The notes below the pieces were generated by a model. The model had not been told where the DNA came from. It was given only the letters and a program-made list of their open reading frames with translations, and searched no databases. From assembly GCA_037176885.1 (NCBI GenBank), contig JAWWNJ010000107.1:827182-891181 (forward strand): 64,000 nt of DNA, written 5' to 3'. Positions 29,335-41,541 of this stretch are shown one piece after another (positions within the stretch are counted from its first letter, which is position 1; every line of letters starts with the position of its first letter). The position numbers and the translations under genes are program-made. The stretch is from Favolaschia claudopus (lineage: Eukaryota; Basidiomycota; Agaricomycetes; Agaricales; Mycenaceae).

Positions 29335-30588
29335 TTAGTTGTCCCAAAAATCCCCATTAGCCGCACATCGATGCTCCTTCACCACTTGGCCATCCCGCAA
29401 AAACATGCGTTTCATTTGACGCTGATCACCCTGCCAGTCACTGATGGGCGATATGAGCTTTACTTGAGGAGATCGTGCGGCCAAAGCACCGAACATGCTC
29501 GCCAGAAGCTCGTCGTCCAACTCGTCCCCAAACTCCACGCGTTCTATCAATGGAAAGACGTCCGCGGAAGTCAACAGCACCATTCCAATAGTAGTCTCCA
29601 ACTGTTCGCTAGATCTGCCAACGCTCAGCTGTCGAAGCCGGGGGAGCGTCCTGAAAAAGGTTCGCGTTCGATCCAGACTAGGTGACTCCATTTCGAGGGC
29701 GAGAATCTGGACTTTTGGACCGTGGCTGAGAGACTCAGTGGCGAGGCCGAATATTAGGCTTTCATCTAGGCGAAGCACGAGCTGCAGCAGCTCCGGCATG
29801 TCGATTACTTTGAGAATGAGCACTTCTTCACAGGTAGACGCAGAAACGTCGAGAGCCGTCAATGACGAGAGGACGACGCGTGGTCCGATATCGTACTGTA
29901 TGGTCACGCGTTGCAGCACAAGGTCCTGCAGAGAAAGCGCACCCGCCAGCGCGTTTCTGATCTCCGTCGCGGCAAGCTCCACACTCGGCGCTATGTCAAC
30001 GAGTTTCAGGAATGTGAGCGACGACGGTAGAACCCCAAGTGCGCAGCCTTCGGCGACGATGTGTCGCACAGTGGCGGTCGTTGCGGTGAGCACTCTTGGT
30101 AGGTGTAAGATATCGTCGTCGTCTGCTACGACATGAATGGCAGGTACAGAGCCCGCGTTAAGCTGCATGAGGACGTCGAAAAGAAGGTTCGCGGCAAAGG
30201 CGTCATTGGCGTGGAGAGAAATTTTTTTACACCCAGGCATGTAAGGTGTAAGGACGGTGATCAAATCGAGCATGAGCCGGTTCGTTGGAGCTGCTCTTTG
30301 TTCGTCGCAATGCAAAGAAAAGAATATGGTTAAAGGCGTGTGACGAGATCTAGAAACCCAATCTTGTATATGCTCGGGACGTTTTTTGAAGTCGACCAGT
30401 ATTTTTGAGAAAAACAGCGGAGTGTGGTGAACGATCTCTCTCCAGAGGCGACAAACACTCCGGAGCCGATGGATGTCTGTCATACAGGAAGAGGGATCCA
30501 AGTCGAAGGGCTCCGAAACGAGAGATAGAATGCGATGAACAAGCTCATTGGGAATCGAGTCTATGTTGACATCCGTTTCAGCAGACAA
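29335..30588 (-). CDS. F-box/leucine-rich protein, family 3
   Basis: The 417-residue single frame is intact. The F-box is at residues 8 to 60 (IDSIPNELVHRILSLV, RLRSVCRLWREIVHHTPLFFSKI) and leucine-rich repeats follow to about residue 390 (SLQDLVLQRVTI, SLTALDVSAS, LPRLRQLSVGRSSEQL). Its repeats are closer to canonical LRRs than those of family 1. The start at 30588 puts the F-box ten residues from the N-terminus, as is common. The role is probably substrate binding in an SCF ligase. Confidence 0.8.
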   Translation of the reverse strand: MSAETDVNIDSIPNELVHRILSLVSEPFDLDPSSCMTDIHRLRSVCRLWREIVHHTPLFFSKILVDFKKRPEHIQDWVSRSRHTPLTIFFSLHCDEQRAAPTNRLMLDLITVLTPYMPGCKKISLHANDAFAANLLFDVLMQLNAGSVPAIHVVADDDDILHLPRVLTATTATVRHIVAEGCALGVLPSSLTFLKLVDIAPSVELAATEIRNALAGALSLQDLVLQRVTIQYDIGPRVVLSSLTALDVSASTCEEVLILKVIDMPELLQLVLRLDESLIFGLATESLSHGPKVQILALEMESPSLDRTRTFFRTLPRLRQLSVGRSSEQLETTIGMVLLTSADVFPLIERVEFGDELDDELLASMFGALAARSPQVKLISPISDWQGDQRQMKRMFLRDGQVVKEHRCAANGDFWDN

Positions 30589-30599
30589 AGATATCGGAA

Positions 30600-31830
30600 G
30601 AAACCTGTAACGGACTTACCGTAGCCAGTGGGATCAGATCGGTAAAGCTTTTTTTTGTAAGCGGCCATCGCCAACACGCCCAACGACGTCGAAGCCAGGC
30701 GACTGCGACAACGTGAATATATTGATGCGATCATGCGGATCAGTCGGGACTCGTTCTGCTCGAAGCACTCCCCAACTCGATTCTGTGTTTATGTGTGACC
30801 TTCTCGCGACACTCAGTCCGTCATGCATGCGAGTGGGCGACGCGGAGCGGGTCTCAGGCCACTGGATGCGTAGATTTGTCGACAAAAACGACCTTCCCCT
30901 GCAGTTGGCTGTCGTCGGTCAAATCAGGACTGTTTGCACTGTGGAAGAACAGTTTCAAGTGAGGGACACGAACTGGAAGCCAACTTCTTAACCAGTTCGC
31001 AGCTGCTTGTCCTAGGTCGTCCAACAGACTCAGACGTCCTCAACGAATTTTATGCAGATCAGCTTAGAGTTCTCGCAGGACTTGCCGCTGCTGACACCGA
31101 AGACGCTGATCGCGTTGGTTATCGGTTGCCAAAGATTCCTTGTTCTACTAACGACTATACAGGTAATATTTAACACGCAGCATTGGGCTCACGGCGCTCC
31201 CGAGTCGTCGTCGGCCAGCTTGTTTGTGCGCGTATCGCGCTCCACTACATTTGTACGGGTGGCGTTCTTTTCAACTCGTTAGATCTGAAGTCCTCACGGT
31301 TCGAGTAGGACAGCGAACATGCAGATGTCGAATCCGAGGACTCTGATACGTCGTTCTGTGAAGTCGATGCCGACAATTTGGATATCGCGCATCCTCCATC
31401 GATCGGTGATCTAGTTTCTTGCTCCGTCAGTCTGTTTCGGTTCGACATGTCAATAGCACCCACGCAGAGCGACGCGCAGGCCTTCACCAGGGTAGATCGC
31501 AACTCCTCTTCACCAGCTTCGCGCTAAAGCGTTTACAGGCTTATGGCATTCAGGCCTCGCATGTTGTGAAGCTAACTGAGTTGGATGGCTTTTCAGTGTC
31601 GTAGCATTGCTTGCACAGTCGTATCACTTACTGTCTGTCCTTTGTTCACTTGTCTTGAAGCGATATCATTCGGCGAAAACTTTTTCTTTCGCGATTTCAT
31701 GTTGTATTCCCGACCACAAAATGCCCCTCAACTGGATTGAAGAGCCGTACGAATTGGCGTCTGTGTACGTGAATTGACACGGGGAAGCGCAGAGACCAAA
31801 GCACGAACTGATGGAAGGAGTCCTGACCTA
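30600..31830. other. Intergenic region left of the Helitron
   Basis: This lies downstream of the minus-strand Helitron gene and should contain the Helitron 3' end. I looked for a hairpin followed by CTRR on the minus strand and could not fix one. No gene is recognised. Confidence 0.4.
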
Positions 31831-31834
31831 ACTC

Positions 31835-34800
31835 CTAAGCCTGGGTCAGCGCAGACCTTGAAGTGCCTGCGGGAAATAGCCGCTTTGTCTTGGCAGTCAA
31901 GGCGTCTAACCTGCGGTCTTCTATTTCAAGGTCCAGGCTGGGATGGGTGGTGAATAGCTCAGTGTCGAACCCTCTTAATAGTCGGATGTTATCTCTTCCT
32001 CTACTGCGAGACAGCGCGACATATGCGCTGAACGGTGTAAGGGTGCCGCTCGGTGGCCGTTGCAGGTCTACGAACACGTCACGTATAGTCTGCCCTTGTG
32101 ATTTGTAGTCAGTGAAGGCGTAGGCCGCCGTCATGGCTAGCTGTCTCCGGTGAATGGTTGCTTTCCTGCCGCGCGGTTCAATCGCGAAGCTCAGCTTCGT
32201 GGGAACCACGGGCAATATGCCTGGCTCGAGTCCTTCGAAAGAGGGGTACTTGCTAACGTCTGGCTTGAATAGCACCAGGACCGGCGGATACTGAAGTAGG
32301 ATACCGCCCGTCTCAGTGTCCTGTTCCCACTGACTGGGCTGCTCGCGCGGATCCAGCTTGATGTCGACAACTTCGCCTCTCGTCCCGTTTGCTAAGTCTG
32401 CTTCTGTTGCTATGTTCATCATGACCATTGCTCGCATTCCGACCGCCAACTCTACTCGTTCTGCGAGCCTCGCAGTCTGTTTGACTGGCATACCCGTCAC
32501 GGTGACTCTTTGCAACAAACTGAGCGGGTCTTCTTTGCGTCCAACTGTATCCTCTGCTTGTGAGATATACAGGCGATTTCCAGTTCGTATACAATGCTTC
32601 ACGAGCGAAGCCGTGTTCCATCTGACACGCGCTCCATGCCTCGGCGTCACAAGGACCGCGTTTGCCCATTGCGGAGAGGAAGGGTCGGGCAGCTCGCAGC
32701 TGGGATGGAATACTAAGAGAGTGTTCAGGACGGTCAAGTCGTCTTCAGTACACGAGCCCGTGCGCAGTCTTCGCAACAAGTCTCTCCATCTCTCGTCCAC
32801 CACCCGGATTTGCTCGGTGAGGGTCACCACCGTAGTAAACTGCGTGTAGAGTGCTGCTCCGATCTGGTGTTGTGTTAGCGAGTTCAGGCGGCAGTACAGC
32901 GCACTACTGGGACCTCCGATCGGCGGGAATTGGTGGAAGTCTCCGAACAAGATTATGCTCATCCCCCCAAAAGGCAGAGTCGACTGGCCTCGTTCATTCG
33001 AGGCAAGCGTCTCGCCAATGATCTGCGATAGCTGAGCAAGCAGTTTCTTCGTGAGCATGGAGCATTCATCGATGTTCACGTAACGTGCGGGCAAAATATT
33101 TTTTTTCCGTTTGTCTTTGGTTTTCTGCGACGCCGATCCGAACCAGTCGGGCGTGTCTTTGGCGTTGATTGGTATTCCGGCCCACGAATGAATCGTGACG
33201 CCACCAACGAGACTGGCTGCGACGCCGGTAGTGGCGGTCTTTGCAAGCCAGCTGGACACGCCGTGAAACTCGAAAGTGTCTGCCAGAGCATTGAGAAGTA
33301 CAGTCTTTCCCGTTCCGCCTTCCCCTCGTACTATCATTAGAAGCTGGTCCTGATCTTCGCCTCGCATCGTTCCGAGCAGGTGTCGTTCTATTATGTCGTG
33401 GGCACGCCGTTGCTCCTCGTTAAGCATGTCCAGTACTGCCTGCTGCTGGGGCGTTCGCACGCGTGCCTCCGAATCCATGGGTAACTCAACGACTTCTTCC
33501 TGGACCTGACCGACAGGACCGTCATCCACAAGTGCGTCGGTTTCTGCATTTGGCCTGCTCAACAGGTTGCTGTTGACGAGCGCGTCGGTTTTCGACAGGT
33601 GCTTCAGCTTCTCTCCCCATTGAGCGTACTGAATGGTCTCGTCCCAGGTCGCCATTCCACACGACTTGCCGGTATTCGGACACACGAGGTCCTCGTCGAA
33701 TAGTCCGAGACTGCTAGCTACGGCCATGGCTCCCGCGCCATACAAGAACTCTCTGTACGCATACCGATCTTGTCTGGCAATCGCCACGTCTGCTTCAGTC
33801 AAGTCTGCGACGCACTCGTCTTGCTGTTGCTGCTCTATTTCTCGCCGAACATAGTCCTGCAGGTCTGCAGTGCCCGAGGCGACCTCTGGGAGTATGTCCT
33901 TCGAACGCTGGGCTGCTTCGGAGCATTCGTGGAAGTATTGTATGTTCTCCACTATCTTTCGATGTTTATGTGAAGCCACGGACATGAAAGCATCGAAATC
34001 GGGAACGAAGGTCTCGGAGGGTGAGGTGCACAGGTCGTCGAGACTCCTCCAGGGTTTGAGTAACGCCAGAATGCTAGCGCAGTAGTACTCCTTGTCCTTC
34101 TGCGGCGGGAACCATCGCCCAACGATGTGCGGCAGAGTTTCAAGACCCTTGGATCTGAATATTCGACACGTCTTACGTCCTGAAGCCGGGAGGTACGGTA
34201 CGCGCCGACTGGCAGGCCTTCCGCGGCGTCGAGGAGGCGGATCTTGGGGTGCCGGACACGTAGGACCCGACTCGTCAAGGCCCTCTTCGTTGACGCTGTG
34301 CATCGTCTCGTCTTCGACTCTTTCCTCCTCGTCCTCTGCTTCTTCGGCTGGTTGCTCGCCGCCGCCGCCGTTTGCTTCCTTTCGGGCTTTAGGGACGGCC
34401 TTGCCGTCATAGGTGTCCGCATGGAACTCCAGAAAGCTCATGTCCTCAAGTTCTAGTCCACGTTCCGAGTACTCCTTCAGTTGATCCTTGAAAGTGAGCT
34501 CGTTGTTCTCGACTCGAAGCCGTACCGGTGGGTCCTGTCGCGAAGCATGTCAGGATCCGACTCTCCGACTGAAGCGACCTAGCCTACATAAGGTGGCTCA
34601 GAGGCACCGTTCGGAGGAACGTGGCCGAGTTGCTGCGCGGTTCTCTGCAGAGCGCTGTCATGTCAATGTTAGCACGCTTGCACCGTTGGAGGTTCTAGAT
34701 GCTTACTTGTTGCTCTGCAGGAAGGGAAACTTGTGTCTTAGAGCTCCAGAGACGGCGTCCCAGTAGATCGGCACGAAATTATGGGAAATGAATCGGTCTC

Positions 34801-37475
34801 CCCAGCCCATGAGGTAGCTGACTATTTCAGCCCCGCTCAGCTCCTGCTCGCGGCTGAGGGTGTTGGCGCATTGCTGAACCATGCGCTTGTTGAGATCTCG
34901 CACGTCTGCGCTGGCATTCTGGTATCGCCGTTGGAAAGCTGGGCTTTTAGCTAGCAACGCGGAAGCGTTCGATGCGTGGTTCTGCTTTTTGGCGATGTAC
35001 AATGTGATATAAAAAGTGATGTCCTTAGTGAACTGGCCGTTGGTTATTAGTTTGATATCCTGATTCGACCGCGTGACTTGTAGAAGAGGAGGATTCCATG
35101 CGTTTAACAAGCCGTAAAGGCGTCGAGGACCCCATTCTCCAGTCGGCTCGATCCACGGCTCTGGTGCAACTGGCCACGGCGCTCGTCTTTTACATACAAG
35201 TCTTCCGTTGCGCACTCGTTGGCATGTAGTAGGTCTACACTTGTGTGTTTGCACAGCTCTCGCTATCGCTGCTTCGGCGCGATTCCGCCTCTGCTCGTAG
35301 TTGGCGCGGCGAGGGTCTTCGGGGCGCGAATAGGCAAGCTCCGGTACTTTCGGCAACTTCAACACATCAGCACCTGTGGTTCCCGGAATGTGCGCTCGAA
35401 TGGTTTTCTCCAGAAAGGCCACGATCTTCTGCCGGAACTTTTCGGTTTGGAGGGCAGCCTTCATCTCCGCTGCCGACGGGGCCCACTTTAACCAGAACAG
35501 GATGTGCAAGTGTAAAGAGCCCCTGGCTTGGGCTTCCACGGTTCCAATATATGCGTTGACTACTCCGACGATTCCTGGTCGTCGCCGAGGGGCGCCATGG
35601 GTTTTTTTTTCGATTCCAAACAGCTCCTCTAAGATGGCTCTAACTGCCAGGTGAAAGAACTGAGCTGAAGCGAAGGGATCGGCTACTATGTTTTCCAGCC
35701 GTCTTTCCCGGTTCGGGCCAGCAGTTGCAACGAAGCTGTCGAGATCGATGTCCGCACCCGCCAGGACCTGTGCGATTGGATCGCTTTCGTCGGGAAAGCT
35801 TAGAGTGACCCAGACATTAGGTGGATTGAACCACAGGTTCATCCCCCAGACCTGGGCTCGAATGGAGACGCGAGACTCGTCCGTGCCTTGGACTTTGGCT
35901 CGGATAGAGGTCAGCTGTTTCTTGAGTCCTCGAATCGTGGGGTTGCTGATCGGTACCCGTCGATTTTCTTCTGCGCTGGCTTTGAGGAAGTCGGTAGGAG
36001 TGAGTTTGAGAAAAGACACGGAATTGGATATAAGGGAAGATCTTTTGATTTGCAGGCCCGCGTATCGACACACCATTCGCTTCTGTAAGACGCCGAAAAC
36101 CATAAACACAAAGTACGGGTCTTTGCGAAACCGCTTGTCCACGTATTGGAGCAGCCAACGAACATGCGCTTCGTAGGACACGTTGACTTCGCGGTCCACC
36201 TCGATGCCTCCCTGACCATAGGGGAAAAGCACTGGGAAGGAACCGAGCATGTGGTTCGCGTTGTCGGGCCCTCCATCGAATCGACGTCCCTGCTCGTCCC
36301 TTCTCGCATACTCGTTTATGAATTCGCTGCTTTTCCTAACCGCAAAATTTTTGTCCACCACGTTGGTCGCGATGTTGGCGAAGGCATGAGCAGTCAACAC
36401 GCTGTCAGGCACGGAGTCCGCGTGTACGTCTAGCACACCGTGCGACTGCAGCGGAATAACGGCTGCCTCTGAAAATGTAGATGGTCAGCGGCAGTGGCTG
36501 GCCGAGCGATGCACGGTACCGTAGTCCTCGTACTCGTCCTCCAATGGCGGCACATCTACGTCCATGGCGGAGCCGTCGTCTGACATTGCGTTCAAGAAAG
36601 GTACGGGATTGAGGGACACGGCGCATACCTGACTCTGCATCGTCCTCGCCAGCCGCTTCCTCGTCAGCTGCATCGGCTGGAATATATCCCGCTTGCTCCC
36701 TCTCCAGTGCCTGCACGTCTTCAGAATACTTCACATTGGAAAGTATCTCGTCCGGAACGGCATTCTCTGGTAGAAGCCTTAAAGTCTCCTCGGATATTTC
36801 GACGTTAGCGTACAAGGGGTTGTTTTGTTTCAACCACAGGAGAGCTTGAAAGACGCGCTGCCGACGAACACGGAACATGTCCGGCGGGACTCGCAACGGA
36901 ATGTTGCGCTTTCCTCCGACGAAGGTCACTCCTATGGTCGCTGCCAGAATCTTCGGTGGAGGAGGCATTCTGCCGGATGTCATGCCTGCGACGTCGCCGG
37001 TATGTAGGCGATACGTAGACACGTTGCCTTTCAACCCGTTAGCTATTTGATCCTTTGGCCAGGCTTTCGCGTTCGGCAGCCTAGGGTACAGCTTGACTAT
37101 GTACACTGCGGGGAAGTAGAGCGCAACGAGCAATCGCTCTGGCAAAGTGAGGGTGGCCAGTTCAAAGGGGATTTTCCCTACCCACATGCCGTTTGCCAGG
37201 GCCAGAGGAGGTAGTCGGTCCTTCAAGAGCTTGGCCTTGCACTGAGTGCAAATGTAAGTCTGTTGTTTGGACGCAGCCGTTTCGTCCAGTAGCATTCCGT
37301 CTACGAGGACGTGTGCTGGATGTGCGTTGAGCGGCACGAGGTTCTGTTTGTTTGGAATGTCTTGAACCTTCATAGGCACCAGATCGCAGAAGAACTTCGT
37401 AGACGCGCAGACCATGCAAGTCTCTTGCCTCAGCGCTTCGTTTCCGGTCCTGTCTATGAACCTGCGTGCGAGCAT
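31835..37475 (-). CDS. Helitron Rep/helicase
   Basis: Exons on the minus strand are 37475-36629, 36579-36520, 36468-34707, 34654-34588 and 34534-31835. All introns are GT-AG and about 48 to 53 nt, and the phases agree, giving about 1811 residues. The N-terminal region has paired cysteines (MVCAS, CTQCK). The Rep domain carries the HUH motif (GSLHLHILFWLKW) and a two-tyrosine motif (FYITLYIAKK) needed for rolling-circle strand cleavage. The PIF1 helicase shows Walker A GEGGTGKT, Walker B NIDECSML, GDFHQFPP, TDYKSQGQT and YVALSRSRG. All key residues are present, so the protein may be active. Sequence at 37883-37491 (see separate entry) is probably the true N-terminus. Confidence 0.85.
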
Positions 37476-37490
37476 CGTCAGGGAGAAAGA

Positions 37491-37883
37491 CTATGACTGT
37501 AGCAGCGTCACCTGCCTGGCAATTGCATCTTGCTCCAGCTCATCTGAGGGAGGGTCGTATATAGGTCGGTCGGAAACATCGCCGCTCTCGCTCTCTTCAG
37601 ACGCGTCGAGTCTGCGCCGTTTGCTGGCGTTACCCTCAATGGCTCCTGCTTTGCGCTTGGAGCCTGGACGCGCCAAAGCTAACTCTTTGACTCGAGTCTG
37701 CTGGTCGTCGTCGAGTCTTCTCAGGTGGTCCAAGAAGCCTTTCCAGGTGCGTTTGCTGCTGCGACCGAGCGTGATGACCTCAGAAGCAAGCAGTATTGCT
37801 TCCGTCAGCTTGAATGATCGAAAGGCGGACTCCAGCGAGTGCTCCGCCATCGCACGAAAGCGTTGCGCCTGGAAGCATTGCAC
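37491..37883 (-). pseudogene. Probable N-terminal exon of the Helitron protein, joined by a frameshift
   Basis: This 130-residue frame (MQCFQAQRF to RQVTLLQS) has a basic stretch (GSKRKAG, KRRRLD) and ends 16 nt before the next frame. The sequence between 37500 and 37460 reads FLPDDAR in a third frame, and FIDRTGNEAL follows in the frame of the main ORF. The parts look like one protein interrupted by one or two small indels. A TATA-like TTAAATA lies just upstream of 37883. Confidence 0.5.
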
Positions 37884-37927
37884 GGCGTATTTAAGTGAGT
37901 TCAGGTTGTGGCCATCAGTTCAGCGAT

Positions 37928-38270
37928 ATCCATATAAGGACTTTCCAGTTAGGATGAACTGGAAAAGGCAAGCCCCAGTGCAGCGTGTTTCGGGCGATGC
38001 AGCAGAACTGAGTTGTCGAGCATCTCCTTTCAGGAACGAGGAGGAGCGACGAGCTCTCGAAAGGAAGCAAGTTCAGATCGTGCCGGTCGCATCGCTAGCG
38101 TCCATATAAGGGCTTTCCAGTTGGCATAGACCCGAACAAGGCAGGACTCGTGGCAGCGTGTTTCGCGCCATATAGGATAACTGATTTGCCGAGCAATCCC
38201 TTTTGAGAACGGGGAGAAGCAATGAGGCCTCGGAAAGGGACCCGCCTCTCTTGTCCGTCATGTGAAACAC
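37928..38270 (+). repeat. Two diverged tandem units of about 172 bp
   Basis: Units starting near 37928 and 38100 share TCCATATAAG, CTTTCCAGTT, GCAGCGTGTTTCG, CCGAGCA-TC and AACG-GGAG in the same order. They lie immediately upstream of the Helitron coding region. They could be promoter repeats or Helitron subterminal repeats. Confidence 0.6.
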
Positions 38271-38279
38271 ACATAGCGG

Positions 38280-39010
38280 TGCCTCCTGACAGAGATGGGC
38301 GATGGAACGGGGGACGAGTTTCCCGAAAAAAGCTTGCTGCCACGAGAAGAACAATAACAAGGCAGGTAGTTGGGGACGGCCTTTGGAAGCGGAGTCAACG
38401 AACAACCCACGGAGAAAAGTGCGTTCAAAGACGAGGAAGAGTGCAGTCTAACGTCGAGGGACAATACGCACATCGCATGCCCTTCTAGAATGTTCGGGGT
38501 CGGTTTTACTGAATGGCTCTTCCTTTCTCTTCCAGTATTGTCGTGTCGTGTGAGGCTAGTCGTTCAACAGCCAGTTGATTGCAAGCGAGTTACATAGAGC
38601 ACGCTTTGTCGTGAATTTGGGCTAGGAGCAACTGATTCGAACTCGAACTCGAAGACCTGACTTCAGGCCCTCAGCCAGTTATTGGACGGTACTGTGTAGT
38701 GCAGCCTAAATCCAGGTAAAGAGATTTGCGGGTAACCGTCAGTGGTGCGCGTGGCAATACGAGTAATGCCGAGGAATGCTTGATCCGCTGCTACCTCATC
38801 AGTCGGCCGAGTGATGCGGCGTTGGTTTCGGCGTCCCGCTATTTGTGCAGGATATGGGTTAACAGTTACGACGGAGTTATGAATGCAGAGTTTACGAAGC
38901 TTCGTTGTTTTCATGGCCTATGCAGGCGTTCCCGTAAATTGAAGTCCGTGTTGGCAGCGCTCGCTTCTGTCTATTCGTGCTCCGTGACGTCGAGCGTCAT
39001 CTCTTTTGAA
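38280..39010. other. Intergenic, nothing recognised
   Basis: Only short open frames without motifs are seen between the Helitron and the F-box pseudogene. Confidence 0.35.
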
Positions 39011-39017
39011 GTGCACA

Positions 39018-40884
39018 TCAGTACATTATGCTATGTAGTCCTACGCGCTCGACGCCGTCCGTTTCGTGGCTTGTCTTGTACTGTTCGACGGCCAAGCGTG
39101 CGTCGTGAGCGAGGTTCCATTCAGAGTCAATCGGGACTTGCACGGGGGAGTTCCAAGCCGATATCCAATGAGATTCCCATTCTCGTATACTCCGTTGCCA
39201 CTTGTTCCTGTCTTCATGCTTGCATTTGAAGTCCATAAGCGCAGTTGACTTCTAAACCGCGAATCCATCATGCTAATTATCTCCCTGGCTGAGTCAGCCT
39301 CGTCGAGCACGCTAGGTTCAGTCCTGGGGTATCTCCCTTCGGCTACCCTCAAGAACTTGAGGTTTGGGAGGATTGTTGTATCGCAGAGCTCGCGAAACAG
39401 GGAGTTGTTCACCGCGTCGATAGGACATGCCCCTATTTCGAGTCGAACGAGCGACGGACATGATCGAAGATGGGTAATTAGCACGGATGTGCTATATGGA
39501 ACCTGGAGCGTCAATTCGAGTGTGGTTAGAGAGGTGCAGCGTTGTAAGAAGAACGATAGATCGTGGTGGAACCGGTCGCTAGCTTCCAACAAGAACTCTG
39601 TCTGTCGCAGACTGCCCTGTAGGCGCAGACATTCAAGGTTCGGGAATTTCATCGCTTCGAATGTCGTGGTCCCTGGTCTCCATTTCCAGGGGACGATGTA
39701 TTCGAAGTCGATCAAGTTGACCAGCTCTACGAGTCCGCCGTCCGCAATCGCGGGCAAGAACACTCCTCCCAACGACAGCTTGGTGATTGAACTGAGTTGG
39801 CGCAGATGTCTGGTAGGGATGAAACCGCCCTCAGCGAGCTGTGTTTAGCTCGGCATATACCTTCAACGAAGACCAAGGGACATGGATTCTGCGGTCAGGC
39901 TCGATGCACTGTATCAAGGTGAGTGCCAGTAGCCCTCGATCCACGTGTATCTCGGGTTCCACGTGCTCGGAGAGCATGTTTTTTGCCCAAACAGGGAAGG
40001 TGCCAGTGCAGGGATGTTTCCCCATGGACCAAGCGACGCCGACTATATAGAGCTCTCGGATGGAGGGAATAGGGGCAGATTGGCTGAAGGTGTGTCGCAC
40101 GAGTGATCCTGTTGCTGAATACAGATTGTATATGGCCAGACGTCGAATGTTCTTGATACGGCGTCCAAAAAACACGTCTGTCAGAAGTCCGAGGTCAATC
40201 TCGTCCTGTGCGGTGGACAAGATGACGTCCAGTATGTTGGAATTGGTGACGTATTTTAGAGTCATGCGTTTCTCGGAGATTGGTCCAGTCGCAGCACGTA
40301 TATCGAGAGGGTTCCAGAGCGAGGCTGCACTGGTCTCCGTCAGCATCCACTTCCAGTGGGGGCAAACCTCGGTGAGCAACTGGAGCGATTTCACTGACCA
40401 TCCTCCTTCTCGATCGCAACATAGGTGAAATATTTCGATCCATAGCTCCAAAGGAACGCGGTGTATGGGTTGCACAAAGAACGCGGTCTTTGCCAGAATA
40501 TACCTCGAGTACCCGGAGCTTCACTTTGGCGTGTTCCAGCGCATTCTTTATCGTTTGGACCTCGTTTTCGTATTCTCGTACGAGCCCTTCTGCGTGTTCC
40601 AGCGCGTTCTCTATCGCTTGGACCTCATTTTCGTATTCCCGCACCAGCCCTTCTCCCGTCGGGATCCAGTTGTAGACGTCTGTCTGCTCTTTCGACGGAC
40701 TTGGGATCGGGTACCGTGGTCTGAGAGAGCGTCTGTCGACGAGCGTGGCTGGATGCGAGGGATGACCAGTGATTTGCCATGGCAGCGCCTGTGTGTGGAC
40801 TGTAGGTGCTGCGACCTCGGTGTTGAATTGGGGAGAACCCATTTCGAGCCTGTTGGCCGTTAGAAACCGTGAAACTTGATTCAA
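39018..40884 (-). pseudogene. Decayed family 2 F-box/leucine-rich gene
   Basis: The order of parts matches the intact 23.95-kb gene. An N-terminal disordered region and a helical repeat (40884-40500) come first. An F-box (HRVPLELWIEIFHLC, SLWNPLDIR) follows at 40475-39831. Leucine-rich sequence (GGVFLPAIADGG, DRFHHDLSFFL, PNLKFLRVAEGRYP) runs from 39772, and the C-terminus starts near 39240. The frame changes near 40500, 39835 and 39245. Three separate frameshifts make a real pseudogene more likely than assembly error. Confidence 0.7.
40532..40657 (-). repeat. 63-bp tandem duplication coding a coiled-coil unit
   Basis: Copies 40532-40594 and 40595-40657 each encode a 21-residue unit beginning EGLVREYENEVQ. 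Because 21 residues is three heptads, the duplication extends a coiled coil without changing its register. Confidence 0.85.
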
Positions 40885-40889
40885 CTCGC

Positions 40890-41540
40890 GCGAGGTTCGA
40901 TGTACCGAACTAAGTTCCAGCTGTTTTGCGTCCGACTCTCGTCGCCGGGCAAAGAGGAATTCCTGACAACTGCGTCAACCACATGGATCGACGCTGACTC
41001 GGACGCTTATTGTGCACTGACTGTATATTCTGCGTGTCGACTTCTCTGTTTTCGGTTTGAGACATAGCTGTTGGGAGGGTTCCTCACGAAGTGGGAGACG
41101 ACTGGTTAAAGATAACATATGGAATGTATGGTGGCCAGTCCATAATGATTCCAGTCTTCGTATTGACAATGAACTTTAAATTCAGATGCTGCGTACTTGC
41201 TGGTTTTGGAAGAGAGGTTAAGGTTTGGCCGGGCGGCCGGCCAACCGCGCGGCAGTGCTAATACCGTTCTTGTCTTTTTCCTCGACTTCTTTCCTTACAT
41301 CAGCTTCCTGCAATTTGTTTAAGTCCTCGCAAACGCCCGCTAGAAATATATGGCGGCTTTCTACATTTGTTGGGTCTGCAGCAACGTCTTCTGAGCCCGC
41401 AGTCTTTATCGTTTTTCCGGTCTTCGCTAATTTCTACGAAATGTCGGCAACGTCGACCAGCGATACCAGCGTGAACGAGACCGCCTCAGCCGAACCTTCG
41501 AAATTTACGAGCCGTGAGTCGACAGGTCGCTAGTCATGTA
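40890..41540. other. Divergent intergenic region between two F-box pseudogenes
   Basis: A plus-strand frame (41225-41533) ends just before the family 1 pseudogene and could be its first exon, but it has no recognisable motif. Confidence 0.3.
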
Positions 41541-41541
41541 G

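Larger units (their letters stand above)
31835..37883 (-). mobile_element. Helitron, autonomous-type, minus strand; termini not identified
   Basis: The coding core reads Rep N-terminal region, HUH Rep nuclease, then PIF1-type helicase, the standard Helitron order. Terminal TC and CTRR signals could not be located, so the limits given are those of the coding sequence. Upstream of the coding region lie two diverged direct repeats of about 172 bp (37928-38270). Confidence 0.8.

Noticed and set aside
29495..30136. 213-residue plus-strand frame
   Set aside because: It lies opposite an intact F-box/LRR gene and is Ser/Arg-rich without any motif.
31200..31834. Helitron 3' terminus (hairpin plus CTRR)
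   Set aside because: No convincing hairpin followed by CTRR could be found by eye on the minus strand, so no terminus was annotated.
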